Shown: piece after piece, positions 25,329 through 34,364 of the stretch | How positions within the stretch are numbered: the stretch's first letter is position 1 | Layout of the letters: every line of letters begins with the position of its first letter | Source: JAWXUE01 sp044432865 | Lineage (GTDB): Bacteria; Bacillota_I; Bacilli_A; Acholeplasmatales; Anaeroplasmataceae | DNA: 45,195 nt | Assembly: GCA_044432865.1 (NCBI GenBank) | Contig: JAWXUF010000005.1 | Span: 1 to 45,195, forward strand | Reading direction: 5' to 3' | Program-made: the position numbers and the translations under genes | Notes under the pieces: model-generated | The model's database searches: none | What the model saw: the letters and a program-made list of their open reading frames with translations, nothing else | What the model was told of the DNA's origin: nothing

Positions 25329-27137
25329 ATGGTTTTAGAAAGACTAACGCATGATTTCTATTATCATTTTTTTAATGGTACACTCACAAATGCTTATGAG
25401 TTTTTCGGTGCTCATATTAAAAAAAGGGATAATGAAATAGTTGGGTGTGAATTTTTATTATATGCACCTAACGCTAATAAAGTATGTTTAATTGGGGAAT
25501 TCAACAACTTTGAAGAAATAGAACTAAAAGAAATAAAAGATGGTTTCTACTACATTTATATTAATCATAATATAGAATATAGTAGTTACAAGTATGTTAT
25601 TAAAACAAAAGAAGGTAAAATATTATATAAGGCAGATCCGTATGCATTTTACGCTGATGTTAGGCCAAGTAATAATTCTAAAGTTTATGATTTAGTAATA
25701 GACGATGTAAAATATAGACGTAAATCTTTTAAAGATAAACCAATAAGTATATATGAGATGCATATTGGGTCATGGAATAAAAATTTAAATAATTATAATG
25801 ATATAAAAATTGATTTGATAAAATATTTAATTGATCATAAATTTACACACGTAGAGTTTTTACCTCTAACAGAACATCCATTAGATGATTCGTGGGGTTA
25901 TATGACTACGGGATATTACTGTGCTACTTCACGATATGGTAAACCAAGTGATTTAAAGAGTTTGATTGATGAATTACATAAAAATAATATAGGAGTTATT
26001 TTAGATGTAGTACCAGGACATATATGTCGAGATGATTTTGGATTATATAAATTTGATGATACATACTTATATGAATATGAAAGTGAATTTAAAAGAGAAA
26101 ATTATTCATGGGGTACAGCTAATCTAGATTTATCAAAAGGAATCACGAAATCTTTTCTAGTGTCATTTATTTTATTTTGGATTAAATATTATAAAATTGA
26201 TGGAATACGAGTAGATGCTGTGTCTAATTTAATTTATTATTTAGGTAAGGAAGAAAATGGTATTAATATTGATGCCATAAATTTTTTAAGATATTTAAAT
26301 AAAGAAATAAAAAAAGTAGATAAAAACATTGTTATTACTGCTGAGGATTCAAGTGCCTACAAAAATGTAACAAATAGTAATGGATTAGGATTTGATTTTA
26401 AATGGAATATGGGATGGATGAATGATACACTTACATATTTTAAAAAAGATCCGTTATATAGAAAATATCATCATGATTTAATTACATTTAGTTTTACTTA
26501 TTGTTTTAATGAAAAGTATATACTTCCAATATCTCATGACGAGGTAGTACATATGAAAAACTCATTGTTTAATAAAATGTGTGGAAATGATTATGAAAAG
26601 TTTTCTAACTTGAAATTGTTTTTTGGTTACATGTTTACTCATCCTGGTAAGAAGTTGCTTTTTATGGGGCAAGAATTTGCTGTATACAATGAATGGGATT
26701 TTAAAGACAAGCTTGATTTTAATCTTTATAATAAAAAATTAAATTTTGATTTAAATTGTTATTATAAAGATATTAATAAAATATATTGTAGGGAGAAAGC
26801 TTTATTTAAAACAGATAATGATAATAAAAGTTTTAATTTTATAGAAGCTAATAATAAAGAACAAAGTGTCTTTATATATTCAAGAGAATATATAAATGAA
26901 TATATAGTAGTAATTTTAAATGCACTACCAGTAGACTACTCTAATTACAAAGTAGGAGTTAGATATAAAGGTGTGTATAAAGAAATATTAAATAGTGATA
27001 ATAAAAAATATGGTGGTAAGAATCATGTTAACTCTAAACTAGAATCATTTGATAATGTATTTCATAATCTTGAAAATACAGTCGAAATAAATTTACCTAG
27101 TTTAAGTGTAATTATTTTAAAACACAAAATATTATAA
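25329..27137 (+). CDS. glgB: 1,4-alpha-glucan (glycogen) branching enzyme
   Basis: Creates alpha-1,6 branches in glycogen. An N-terminal CBM48 domain (FLLYAPNANKVCLIGEFNNF) precedes the GH13 barrel. The nucleophile Asp is in GIRVDAVSN (about 295), the acid/base Glu in ITAEDSS (about 337), and the transition-state Asp in ISHDEVVH (about 402). The C-terminal beta domain ends the protein at 602 residues, slightly short of 630-640. AAGGGAGAA precedes the start, which is 3 bp after recX. No glgC or glgA is in the window. A strong terminator follows. Confidence 0.94.
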   Translation: MVLERLTHDFYYHFFNGTLTNAYEFFGAHIKKRDNEIVGCEFLLYAPNANKVCLIGEFNNFEEIELKEIKDGFYYIYINHNIEYSSYKYVIKTKEGKILYKADPYAFYADVRPSNNSKVYDLVIDDVKYRRKSFKDKPISIYEMHIGSWNKNLNNYNDIKIDLIKYLIDHKFTHVEFLPLTEHPLDDSWGYMTTGYYCATSRYGKPSDLKSLIDELHKNNIGVILDVVPGHICRDDFGLYKFDDTYLYEYESEFKRENYSWGTANLDLSKGITKSFLVSFILFWIKYYKIDGIRVDAVSNLIYYLGKEENGINIDAINFLRYLNKEIKKVDKNIVITAEDSSAYKNVTNSNGLGFDFKWNMGWMNDTLTYFKKDPLYRKYHHDLITFSFTYCFNEKYILPISHDEVVHMKNSLFNKMCGNDYEKFSNLKLFFGYMFTHPGKKLLFMGQEFAVYNEWDFKDKLDFNLYNKKLNFDLNCYYKDINKIYCREKALFKTDNDNKSFNFIEANNKEQSVFIYSREYINEYIVVILNALPVDYSNYKVGVRYKGVYKEILNSDNKKYGGKNHVNSKLESFDNVFHNLENTVEINLPSLSVIILKHKIL

Positions 27138-27152
27138 AAAAACAATTTGTTT

Positions 27153-27189
27153 AAAGTTATATAATGAATTTACATTATATAACTTTTTT
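27153..27189 (+). terminator. Terminator after glgB
   Basis: A perfect 14-bp stem AAAGTTATATAATG/CATTATATAACTTT with a 6-nt loop runs into TTTTCTTTT. Confidence 0.9.
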
Positions 27190-27217
27190 CTTTTAATTAA
27201 ACATCTTAAAATGTAAT

Positions 27218-27257
27218 GTGGTACCGGTTGCATATGTAATTTTTGAATAAGAATAAT
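27218..27257 (+). promoter_or_regulatory. Possible LacI-family operator and promoter of glgP
   Basis: GTGGTACC|GGTTGCAT (27218-27233) is an imperfect dyad around CCGG; the right half matches maltose/LacI-type operators and the left half fits 5 of 8. TTGCAT in its right half can be a -35, with AATAAT 18 bp downstream (27252-27257). The dyad would then overlap the promoter. Inference only. Confidence 0.4.
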
Positions 27258-27286
27258 GTATTATATTTTCATAAGGGGTGATTATT

Positions 27287-29650
27287 ATGAAAAGCGAATA
27301 TTTTATTAATAAAGAATTATTTAGAAAAAATTTCATTTCATTAGTAGAAGAAAGTTATGCAATTGAATTTAAAGATTCTTCTGTACGACAACAATACAAT
27401 GTACTTGGTGAAATGATTAGAAAACATATTGCACATAACTGGTGTGAAACAAATAAGTATATTAAAGAATCAAAGATGAAACAAACATTTTATTTTTCTA
27501 TGGAATTTTTAATGGGAAGAATGATTTCTAATAATATAATGAATAGTGGAGTTAAAGAAGTAATAGTTGATGCATTCAATGATCTTGGTATTGATTTAAA
27601 TGAAATAGAAAAAGTTGAAAGTGACGCTGGTTTAGGTAATGGTGGGTTAGGTAGACTTGCAGCTTGTTTTATGGATAGTGTAAGTAGTTTGAATCTACCT
27701 GTTCATGGAAATTGTATTAGATATCGTTATGGATTTTTTGAACAAGATATAGTAAATGGATATCAAGTAGAACAACCAGATAACTGGTTAAAAGATACAA
27801 ATGTTTGGGAAATAAGAAGAGAAGAAGAATCGTTAGATATTCCTTTTTATGGTAATCTAAAGTTTGAATATATAAATAATAAGTTGTTTGTAAAACATGT
27901 TGATTGTGAATATGTTAAAGCAGTACCATATGATGTACCTATCATAGGAAATAAAAATAATGTAATTACAACACTTAGATTATGGAGTGCTGAGGCATCT
28001 AACAATAGTGATAATTCATTTGAATATAATAATAGATTAAAACAAATATCATCAATGTTATATCCAAATGATGAAACTTATGATGGTAAAGTTCTTAGAC
28101 TTAAACAACAATATTTCTTTAGTGCTTCTGGTGTAAGAAATATTTGTTTAAAACATAAAGAGAATTTTGGTACATTATTAAACTTAAGTGATTATGTGTG
28201 TTTCCATATTAATGATACACATCCTGTTTTAATCATTCCAGAATTAATGAGAATATTAATTGATGAAGAATCATTAGATTGGGATACAGCGTTCGGTATT
28301 ACTATTAAATGTTGTGCTTATACTAATCATACTATTTTATCTGAAGCATTAGAAAAATGGCCTATTGATTTATTTAAGAATTTACTACCAAGAATCTATT
28401 CAATAGTAGAAGAAATAAACAGTAGATTATCTTGTGGTAATAATAAACTTGATATTATAAATAATGGTGTTATACATATGGCAAGACTTGCTGTACACTG
28501 TGTATTTAGTGTTAATGGTGTTGCTAAACTTCATACAAAAATATTAAAAGAAATTGAAATGAAAGATTTTAGTGATTATTACCTTACAAAGTTTAATAAT
28601 AAAACAAATGGTATAACTCATAGAAGATGGTTGTATCATTCTAATCCTAATTTAGTAGAAGTATTAAATGAATATTGTGGTAATGATTGGGTGAAAAATC
28701 CTGAAGATTTAAAGTTATTGCTTAAATCAATTAAAGCAAGAAAACTACAAAAGAAATTTAAAAATGCTAAATTAGAAAACAAAAAATTGCTTTGTAACAA
28801 GATTTTTCAATCTCAAGGGATAGAGATAGATCCGTATAGTATCTTTGATATTCAAGTAAAAAGATTACATGAGTATAAAAGACAATTACTTAATGCACTT
28901 CATATTATGTATGTCTATAATAAACTTAAGACAGATGATGCATTTAAAGAAAACTACCACCCACATACATTTATTTTTGGGGCAAAAAGTGCACCTAGTT
29001 ATCATTATGCAAAGAAGATTATTAAACTTATTAACACAATTTCAGATAAGGTAAATAATGATAATGATACTAATGAATATTTAAAAGTAGTATTTGTAAT
29101 TAATTATAATGTTAGTTATGCTGAAGTCATTGTTCCTGCTTGTGACATTAGTGAACAAATATCTACAGCTTCATATGAAGCAAGTGGTACAGGTAATATG
29201 AAATTTATGATGAATGGAGCAATTACTTTAGGGACACTTGATGGAGCTAATGTTGAGATGAAAGAATTAGTTAATGATGATATTGAAATATTTGGTATGA
29301 ATGCTGATGAAGTAAATAGTACAACTTTTTACAATCCTTATGATTATTACAATGGTGAATTAAAAGAAGTTATTGATAATTTAACAAATGGATTTTTTAA
29401 TGTTGATAAAGATGAATTTTTAGAAATTAGAAACAATTTACTTAATAATGATAAATACTTTGTATTAAAAGATTTTGATGCTTATAAAAAAGCTCATGAA
29501 AATTTAAATGAGTTATATAAAGATGAAGTATCATGGTACAAAAAAAGTATTATGAATACAGCTATGTCTACTTATTTCACTACTGATCGTACAATCGAAG
29601 AATATAATAATGAAATTTGGAAGTTAGACAAAATAAAAGTTGAGTGGTAA
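27287..29650 (+). CDS. glgP: Glycogen/maltodextrin phosphorylase
   Basis: Releases glucose 1-phosphate from alpha-1,4-glucans. The N-terminal substrate segment YFSMEFLMGRM and the glycine-rich SDAGLGNGGLGRLAACFMDS are present. The pyridoxal phosphate lysine lies in ASGTGNMKFMMNGA near residue 638, followed by LGTLDGANVEM. 787 residues is normal. The ATG at 27287 follows AAGGGGTG; an in-frame GTG at 27278 is inside that site. It is separated from glgB by a terminator and likely has its own control, allowing glycogen breakdown to be set apart from branching. Confidence 0.95.
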   Translation: MKSEYFINKELFRKNFISLVEESYAIEFKDSSVRQQYNVLGEMIRKHIAHNWCETNKYIKESKMKQTFYFSMEFLMGRMISNNIMNSGVKEVIVDAFNDLGIDLNEIEKVESDAGLGNGGLGRLAACFMDSVSSLNLPVHGNCIRYRYGFFEQDIVNGYQVEQPDNWLKDTNVWEIRREEESLDIPFYGNLKFEYINNKLFVKHVDCEYVKAVPYDVPIIGNKNNVITTLRLWSAEASNNSDNSFEYNNRLKQISSMLYPNDETYDGKVLRLKQQYFFSASGVRNICLKHKENFGTLLNLSDYVCFHINDTHPVLIIPELMRILIDEESLDWDTAFGITIKCCAYTNHTILSEALEKWPIDLFKNLLPRIYSIVEEINSRLSCGNNKLDIINNGVIHMARLAVHCVFSVNGVAKLHTKILKEIEMKDFSDYYLTKFNNKTNGITHRRWLYHSNPNLVEVLNEYCGNDWVKNPEDLKLLLKSIKARKLQKKFKNAKLENKKLLCNKIFQSQGIEIDPYSIFDIQVKRLHEYKRQLLNALHIMYVYNKLKTDDAFKENYHPHTFIFGAKSAPSYHYAKKIIKLINTISDKVNNDNDTNEYLKVVFVINYNVSYAEVIVPACDISEQISTASYEASGTGNMKFMMNGAITLGTLDGANVEMKELVNDDIEIFGMNADEVNSTTFYNPYDYYNGELKEVIDNLTNGFFNVDKDEFLEIRNNLLNNDKYFVLKDFDAYKKAHENLNELYKDEVSWYKKSIMNTAMSTYFTTDRTIEEYNNEIWKLDKIKVEW

Positions 29651-29654
29651 AAAA

Positions 29655-29686
29655 AATAGACCAATTATTGGTCTATTATTTTTTTT
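29655..29686. terminator. Bidirectional terminator between glgP and the HAD gene
   Basis: The 10-bp stem AATAGACCAA/TTGGTCTATT with a 3-nt loop has a T-run on both sides: ATTTTTTTT on the plus strand and TTTTTTTT on the minus strand. The stop codon of the HAD gene is the loop. Confidence 0.9.
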
Positions 29687-30447
29687 AGTTGTTTAGCAAC
29701 ACCATCTTCTTTATTAGAATAATCTGTTAATGGTATATTAGAATTTTTAATTGAACTATTTTTCATAAGGTATGCTATATCACTATTTTTTAACATTTCT
29801 AAATCTCTTGTAGAATCCCCAAAAGAGATGACTTTATCAAACTTATAATTTTCTTTGAAAAAGTTTAAAGCTTCATGCTTTAATGCTTTTAAATGAGTAA
29901 TAACATATATTGCTATTTTTTTGTCTTTCCCCATACAATCTACTGAAAGATTTTTAGAAGAGAAGTATTCTTCAATAAAAGTATCATTTTCAACAGGACA
30001 TATAATATATAAGTTTGTTGAATTACTCAAATTCATATCATTATAATTTCCGTTGTTTATTTTAATATTACTTGGAATATTCATAACAACTTTATATTTA
30101 GGATCGAAATTGTAACAATATGCATCCCCTTCACATTTATAAAACATTGAAGTTATTTTTTCTTTTACTTCGTTAAAATATACTAAAATATCATCTTTAT
30201 TTATTGCATGAACAAATTTTTCGTTAGTATTTGGATTTATTATTAATCCACCATTTTTACAAGCAATATGTGTGTTTAGTTCTAATGCGTTATAAACTGG
30301 TAACATTCTTTGATAACTGCTTGAAGAAATTAAACAAAAATAATGTTCTTTAGCTAAGTTTTTAATATAATTTGTAGTGAATTCTGAAATTTCTTCATTA
30401 TTATTTAGAAGTGTTCCATCCATATCACATAGTATTAAAAATTTCAT
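29665..30447 (-). CDS. Cof-type HAD-superfamily phosphatase
   Basis: The N-terminus reads ILCDMDGTLLNNNEEIS with the nucleophile and acid Asp pair. A lysine in HLKALKHEALNFF serves motif III, and SFGDSTRDLEMLKNS gives motif IV. The intervening C2B cap places it in the Cof subfamily of sugar-phosphate/phospholipid phosphatases. 260 residues is typical. Substrate is not predictable. GAGGGTGAG precedes the ATG on the minus strand, and a TATAAT (minus, 30470-30475) is the likely -10. It is a single gene, convergent with glgP. Confidence 0.88.
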   Translation of the reverse strand: MKFLILCDMDGTLLNNNEEISEFTTNYIKNLAKEHYFCLISSSSYQRMLPVYNALELNTHIACKNGGLIINPNTNEKFVHAINKDDILVYFNEVKEKITSMFYKCEGDAYCYNFDPKYKVVMNIPSNIKINNGNYNDMNLSNSTNLYIICPVENDTFIEEYFSSKNLSVDCMGKDKKIAIYVITHLKALKHEALNFFKENYKFDKVISFGDSTRDLEMLKNSDIAYLMKNSSIKNSNIPLTDYSNKEDGVAKQLKKIIDQ

Positions 30448-30534
30448 ATTCTCACCCTCTTTCCTAGATATTATATAATAAAAGTAAAATAAAATCTAAT
30501 ACATCATTTAAATCTTTTTTTTTACCATATTTTA

Positions 30535-30543
30535 TAGTATAAT
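30535..30543 (+). promoter_or_regulatory. -10 element of the membrane protein-ftsK-lepB-rbgA-rnhB operon
   Basis: TAGTATAAT lies 22 bp before the ATG at 30566. An ATG at 30542 falls inside this element and so cannot be the translation start. Confidence 0.5.
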
Positions 30544-30565
30544 GAGTAAGATGAAGGTGATAAGA

Positions 30566-31411
30566 ATGAGTTTAATTAAAATGATGAATATAATTTCTAT
30601 AAATAATGATTTAGTTGATTTCGAACTAAGCGAACTTGTCTTATTATTATTTGGAATATTCTTCGGTGTTATTTTAACATTTGTAATTTATATTTTACTA
30701 ATGTTAAAAAGTTTAAAACCAAAACAATATATTGTTAAATCAAGAACAAAAGGTTTAACAGAAGCAGAAATAGATGAGAAGATTAAGTTTGCTCAAGATA
30801 TCTTTTTAGATAAAGATTTAAAAGGTGAATTATCAGATGTAGCTCATTGTAAGGATGTATGTGCTAGTTTAGTTTTTGATATAGCAAGTGTATATTTTCC
30901 AAAATCTAAACGTCCTTTAATGGAGTTATCTATTGATGAATTATTAATGCTTAGTGTTTATATCTCAAATAGAATTAATGAATTACTTGATAGAAAAGGA
31001 TTAAGATTACTTAAAAAACTAAAATTATCATCATTAGTTGGTATGGGTGATGTTAAGAAAGTTATCGATGATTCTTCATTGATGAAAGCTACTAAGAAAT
31101 ATAAGTTTATTGAAGCTTACAAAACAGTTGCTGGAGCGCTTAATGTAGTTAATCCATTATACTGGGCAAAGAAATTAATGTTAAATAGAACGTTGAATTT
31201 TGCTGTTAGTAAAGTTTGTTTAATGGTAATTGCTATTACTGCTGAAGAAACTTACAAAATTTATTCAAAAAATGTGTTTAATAAAGAAGTTACTATTGTA
31301 GATAAATATAAAGATTTAGCCAATGAAATTGAGGGAGATTTAAGTGATTTCTCTGTCGAAGAAATTGATGCGTATGAGGAGGATAGTTATGGACAAGAAG
31401 AAGATAATTAA
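30566..31411 (+). CDS. Membrane-anchored protein of unknown function, coupled to ftsK
   Basis: One clear transmembrane helix lies at about residues 20-45 (LLLFGIFFGVILTFVIYILL). A mostly helical cytoplasmic domain follows (for example FAQDIFLDKDLKGELSDVAH and LKLSSLVGMGDVKKVIDD). A second moderately hydrophobic segment is at about 210-230 (FAVSKVCLMVIAITAEE), and the tail is very acidic. I do not recognise the family; a distant resemblance to membrane-associated EcsC/DUF697-type helical domains is only an impression. The start ATG follows AAGGTGAT. The last 23 nt overlap the next gene, suggesting equimolar production with the DNA translocase. Confidence 0.75.
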   Translation: MSLIKMMNIISINNDLVDFELSELVLLLFGIFFGVILTFVIYILLMLKSLKPKQYIVKSRTKGLTEAEIDEKIKFAQDIFLDKDLKGELSDVAHCKDVCASLVFDIASVYFPKSKRPLMELSIDELLMLSVYISNRINELLDRKGLRLLKKLKLSSLVGMGDVKKVIDDSSLMKATKKYKFIEAYKTVAGALNVVNPLYWAKKLMLNRTLNFAVSKVCLMVIAITAEETYKIYSKNVFNKEVTIVDKYKDLANEIEGDLSDFSVEEIDAYEEDSYGQEEDN

Positions 31412-33497
31412 AAATAGTCCTATTGGATATGTTATTCCGCAAATGAAAGATAATGATGTTGGATTAAGAAGTTTTGAAAAAAAATTCAAAGGATCTGATT
31501 TTGCTTCATCGATGTGGGGGTATAATGTTAAGGATGTTATTGCTTCACCAACAAGTGATATTGATAATAATGTAACAACTGCTTACGAGCCTTTTCGTGA
31601 TAGTAGAGAAAAGAAAATTTCAAATCAACAATTAATTAGAGATCACGGTACTATTTATCCTGAGTTTTTGGGAATTGAAGGTCAAGGTCCTAATAGTAAT
31701 AAAAATACTAAACCACAACAAAGAGAACAAAGTAAAGTTGAACAATCAGTAAATATGAATTTTGAAATTAAATCTGAACCAACTCAAACATATACTCAAC
31801 CAACTTTTTCACAACCACAAGAAACTAGAAGCACGAATTTTAATAGTGTTAATTTTGAACAACCTAAAGAAGATTATTCTTCAAAAGAAACAAAATTACC
31901 TCCGTTTTTATTTGGTGGATCTACACAACAAAGTAATAATCCTTTTGTTGAAAAAGAAGAACCTGTACAAAATGTTGAAAATAATTTAGTAAATTCTCAA
32001 AATTTTGACAATAATATAGATGAACCACAAAAACCTGTGATGAATCAAACGGTTGAATTAAAGTCTACACCTAAAAAACCTTATAAATATCCACCGTTAA
32101 GTTTATTTGCACAACCAGATAGATCTAAACAAGAAAGTTTAGATTTCTTACAAGTTAATAAAGAAATCATTGATAATACTTTAAAAGAATTCCATATTGA
32201 TGGTACAGTTACTAATTTAGTACATGGACCAACTGTTTCAAGATATGAAATTAGTTTAGCTGCTGGAGTTAACGTTAAAAAAATTCCTAGTATTCAAGAT
32301 ACAATTAGAATGAAACTAAGTGCTAAGACAATTAGGATTTTAGCTCCAATTCCTGGTAAAAGTACTGTAGGTATTGAGGTTCCTAATAGAAAAGCTGAAA
32401 CAGTTCATTTTATTGATATCGTAAATAATGAAAATTTCTTAAAAAAATCTTCACCTTTAACTATTGCTTTAGGTAAAGATATTGATAATACTACTATTTA
32501 TCAAGATATCGCTAGAATGCCTCATGGTTTAGTAGCGGGTGCAAGTGGTAGTGGTAAATCAGTTTGTGTGAACACATTATTAATTAGTTTATTATTAAAA
32601 AATTCTCCTGATGAATTAAGATTAATCTTAATTGACCCTAAAGTAGTTGAGTTAGGTTCATATGATGCAATACCACATTTAATTACTCCAGTTATTACTG
32701 ATCCAAGAATGGCTGCAAAAGGATTAAAATGGGCCGTTGAAGAGATGGACAAAAGATATTTACAATTAAGAGATTTAAAAACTAGAAATATTGATGAATA
32801 TAATAAAGCGGCAGAAGCACAAGGGATTGAAAAAATGCCTTTTATTCTAATTGTAATTGATGAGTTATCTGATTTAATGCAGTCAAGTGGTCCTGAAGTT
32901 GAAGACTCAGTACAAAGAATTGCACAAAAAGCAAGAGCTGCTGGGATCCATTTAATTGTAGCAACACAAAGACCTACTACAGACGTTGTTAAAGGTACAA
33001 TTAAAGCTAACATTCCAACACGTATTGCATTCAGAGTAAGTTCTGGTGTAGATAGTACGACTATTTTAGATCAAGGTGGAGCTGAAAACTTACTTGGTTC
33101 TGGAGATATGTTAATTAAAGATGTTGAAGGAATGATTCGTGTTCAAGGTGCTTATATTAAAGGTGATGATATAGATGCTGTAACTAATTTTATTAGAAAT
33201 AATAATGAATGTAGTTATGCTTTCTCACATGATCAATTAAAAGCTACAGATGCTAAACCAAGTGGTGAATCTGGAAATGATGATAATGAATTATTACATT
33301 CAGCAGCAACATTCTTTATACATGAACAAAACTGTTCTATTAATGCTTTACAAAGACAATTTAATCTTGGATTTAATAGATCTCAAAAAGTTGTTGATCA
33401 ATTAGAAAAAATGGGTATTGTTTCACCTAGAAATGGTACTTTAGCAAGAGAAGTTTTAGTTTCACTAGAGCAATTAGACGAAATTTTTAATAAGTAA
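31389..33497 (+). CDS. FtsK/SpoIIIE-type DNA translocase without membrane segments (SftA-like)
   Basis: ATP-driven pump that moves chromosome ends away from the division septum. Residues about 1-80 are a polar N-terminal part and 80-235 a Gln/Asn/Pro-rich linker. From about 240 comes the alpha-beta motor: Walker A in GASGSGKSVCVNTLL (about 382-396), Walker B in ILIVIDELSDLMQ (about 488), and VATQRPTTDVVKG. A gamma winged helix with INALQRQFNLGFNRSQKVVDQ ends the protein. No hydrophobic helix exists, unlike FtsK and SpoIIIE but like Bacillus SftA. ATG 31389 follows GAGGAGGA; 31344 is unsupported. The coupled upstream membrane protein may serve as anchor. Confidence 0.88.
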   Translation: MDKKKIIKNSPIGYVIPQMKDNDVGLRSFEKKFKGSDFASSMWGYNVKDVIASPTSDIDNNVTTAYEPFRDSREKKISNQQLIRDHGTIYPEFLGIEGQGPNSNKNTKPQQREQSKVEQSVNMNFEIKSEPTQTYTQPTFSQPQETRSTNFNSVNFEQPKEDYSSKETKLPPFLFGGSTQQSNNPFVEKEEPVQNVENNLVNSQNFDNNIDEPQKPVMNQTVELKSTPKKPYKYPPLSLFAQPDRSKQESLDFLQVNKEIIDNTLKEFHIDGTVTNLVHGPTVSRYEISLAAGVNVKKIPSIQDTIRMKLSAKTIRILAPIPGKSTVGIEVPNRKAETVHFIDIVNNENFLKKSSPLTIALGKDIDNTTIYQDIARMPHGLVAGASGSGKSVCVNTLLISLLLKNSPDELRLILIDPKVVELGSYDAIPHLITPVITDPRMAAKGLKWAVEEMDKRYLQLRDLKTRNIDEYNKAAEAQGIEKMPFILIVIDELSDLMQSSGPEVEDSVQRIAQKARAAGIHLIVATQRPTTDVVKGTIKANIPTRIAFRVSSGVDSTTILDQGGAENLLGSGDMLIKDVEGMIRVQGAYIKGDDIDAVTNFIRNNNECSYAFSHDQLKATDAKPSGESGNDDNELLHSAATFFIHEQNCSINALQRQFNLGFNRSQKVVDQLEKMGIVSPRNGTLAREVLVSLEQLDEIFNK

Positions 33498-33520
33498 GTA
33501 TTTAATAAGGGATTGAGAAA

Positions 33521-34363
33521 ATGAAAAAAGAATTAGAGAAAATAGTAGAATTAAATGAGTTCGATATGATTGAAATTAATGAATCTTCAGCTAAAATAGT
33601 GAAAAGAATTCTTTATGTTTCTGTTGTTGTAATGCTTTTATTTATGGCGTTATTTTTAGCAACTTTGATTTGTAATAGATCTCATAGTAGTTTAGCAATT
33701 GCTAATAGAGACTCCTATTTGATAATAATTCTTTTTTTGTTTCTTTTTTCTGCAGGATTTACAGCAATAATATATTTTGTTTTCAAAAACAATGAATCAC
33801 TTATAAAACTAAAAGTTTTAGCAACAATATATAGAATTTATGATATTTTTGTATTTGGTGCTAAGGTTATAACTATAATGATGTTTTGTTTCTTGTACGT
33901 ATGTGCTCCTGCTAAAATTAGTGGGGATAGTATGGAAGGATCATATCAAAACAATGATACAGTATTAGTATGGAACTTATTTTATAAACCGAAATTAAAC
34001 GATGTAGTTATTATTGATACATCAGATTCACCAGTATTAAAAAATTCTGATTACATTATAAAACGTATTGTTGCAACAGCAAATGATAAAGTAGAATATA
34101 GATCAAATTCTTTATATGTAAATGATTTGTTTGTTGAGTCTTTAACATCTGAAGAATATTATATGTTATTAACGTGTTTAGATACAAAAACAACTTATGT
34201 AACAGTTCCAAGTAACTTTGTAATTGTTCTAGGGGATAATAGAGACAATTCTACTGATAGTAGACAAATAGGATTAATTGATATAGATAATATAATAGGA
34301 AAATCAATATTTAGAATATTACCATTTAGTAATATTGGATTTCCAAGTAAGGAGGTATTGTAG
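33521..34363 (+). CDS. Signal peptidase I-like serine protease with additional membrane helices
   Basis: Residues about 30-50, 68-88 and 112-130 are hydrophobic, giving three membrane helices where most Gram-positive signal peptidases have one. The catalytic serine is in ISGDSMEGSYQ and the lysine in DYIIKRIVATANDKVEY; the box GDNRDNSTDSRQIG follows. Together these show an S26 peptidase with an intact Ser-Lys dyad. The usual proline after SMx is a glycine here. At 280 residues it is longer than SipS. Its end carries the AAGGAGG site for rbgA. Confidence 0.87.
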   Translation: MKKELEKIVELNEFDMIEINESSAKIVKRILYVSVVVMLLFMALFLATLICNRSHSSLAIANRDSYLIIILFLFLFSAGFTAIIYFVFKNNESLIKLKVLATIYRIYDIFVFGAKVITIMMFCFLYVCAPAKISGDSMEGSYQNNDTVLVWNLFYKPKLNDVVIIDTSDSPVLKNSDYIIKRIVATANDKVEYRSNSLYVNDLFVESLTSEEYYMLLTCLDTKTTYVTVPSNFVIVLGDNRDNSTDSRQIGLIDIDNIIGKSIFRILPFSNIGFPSKEVL

Positions 34364-34364
34364 T

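Noticed and set aside
27211..27235. T-box-like word TGTGGTACCGG before glgP
   Set aside because: It resembles the T-box antiterminator core, but the target is not an amino acid gene, there is no specifier stem and no terminator follows. A LacI-type operator is a better fit.
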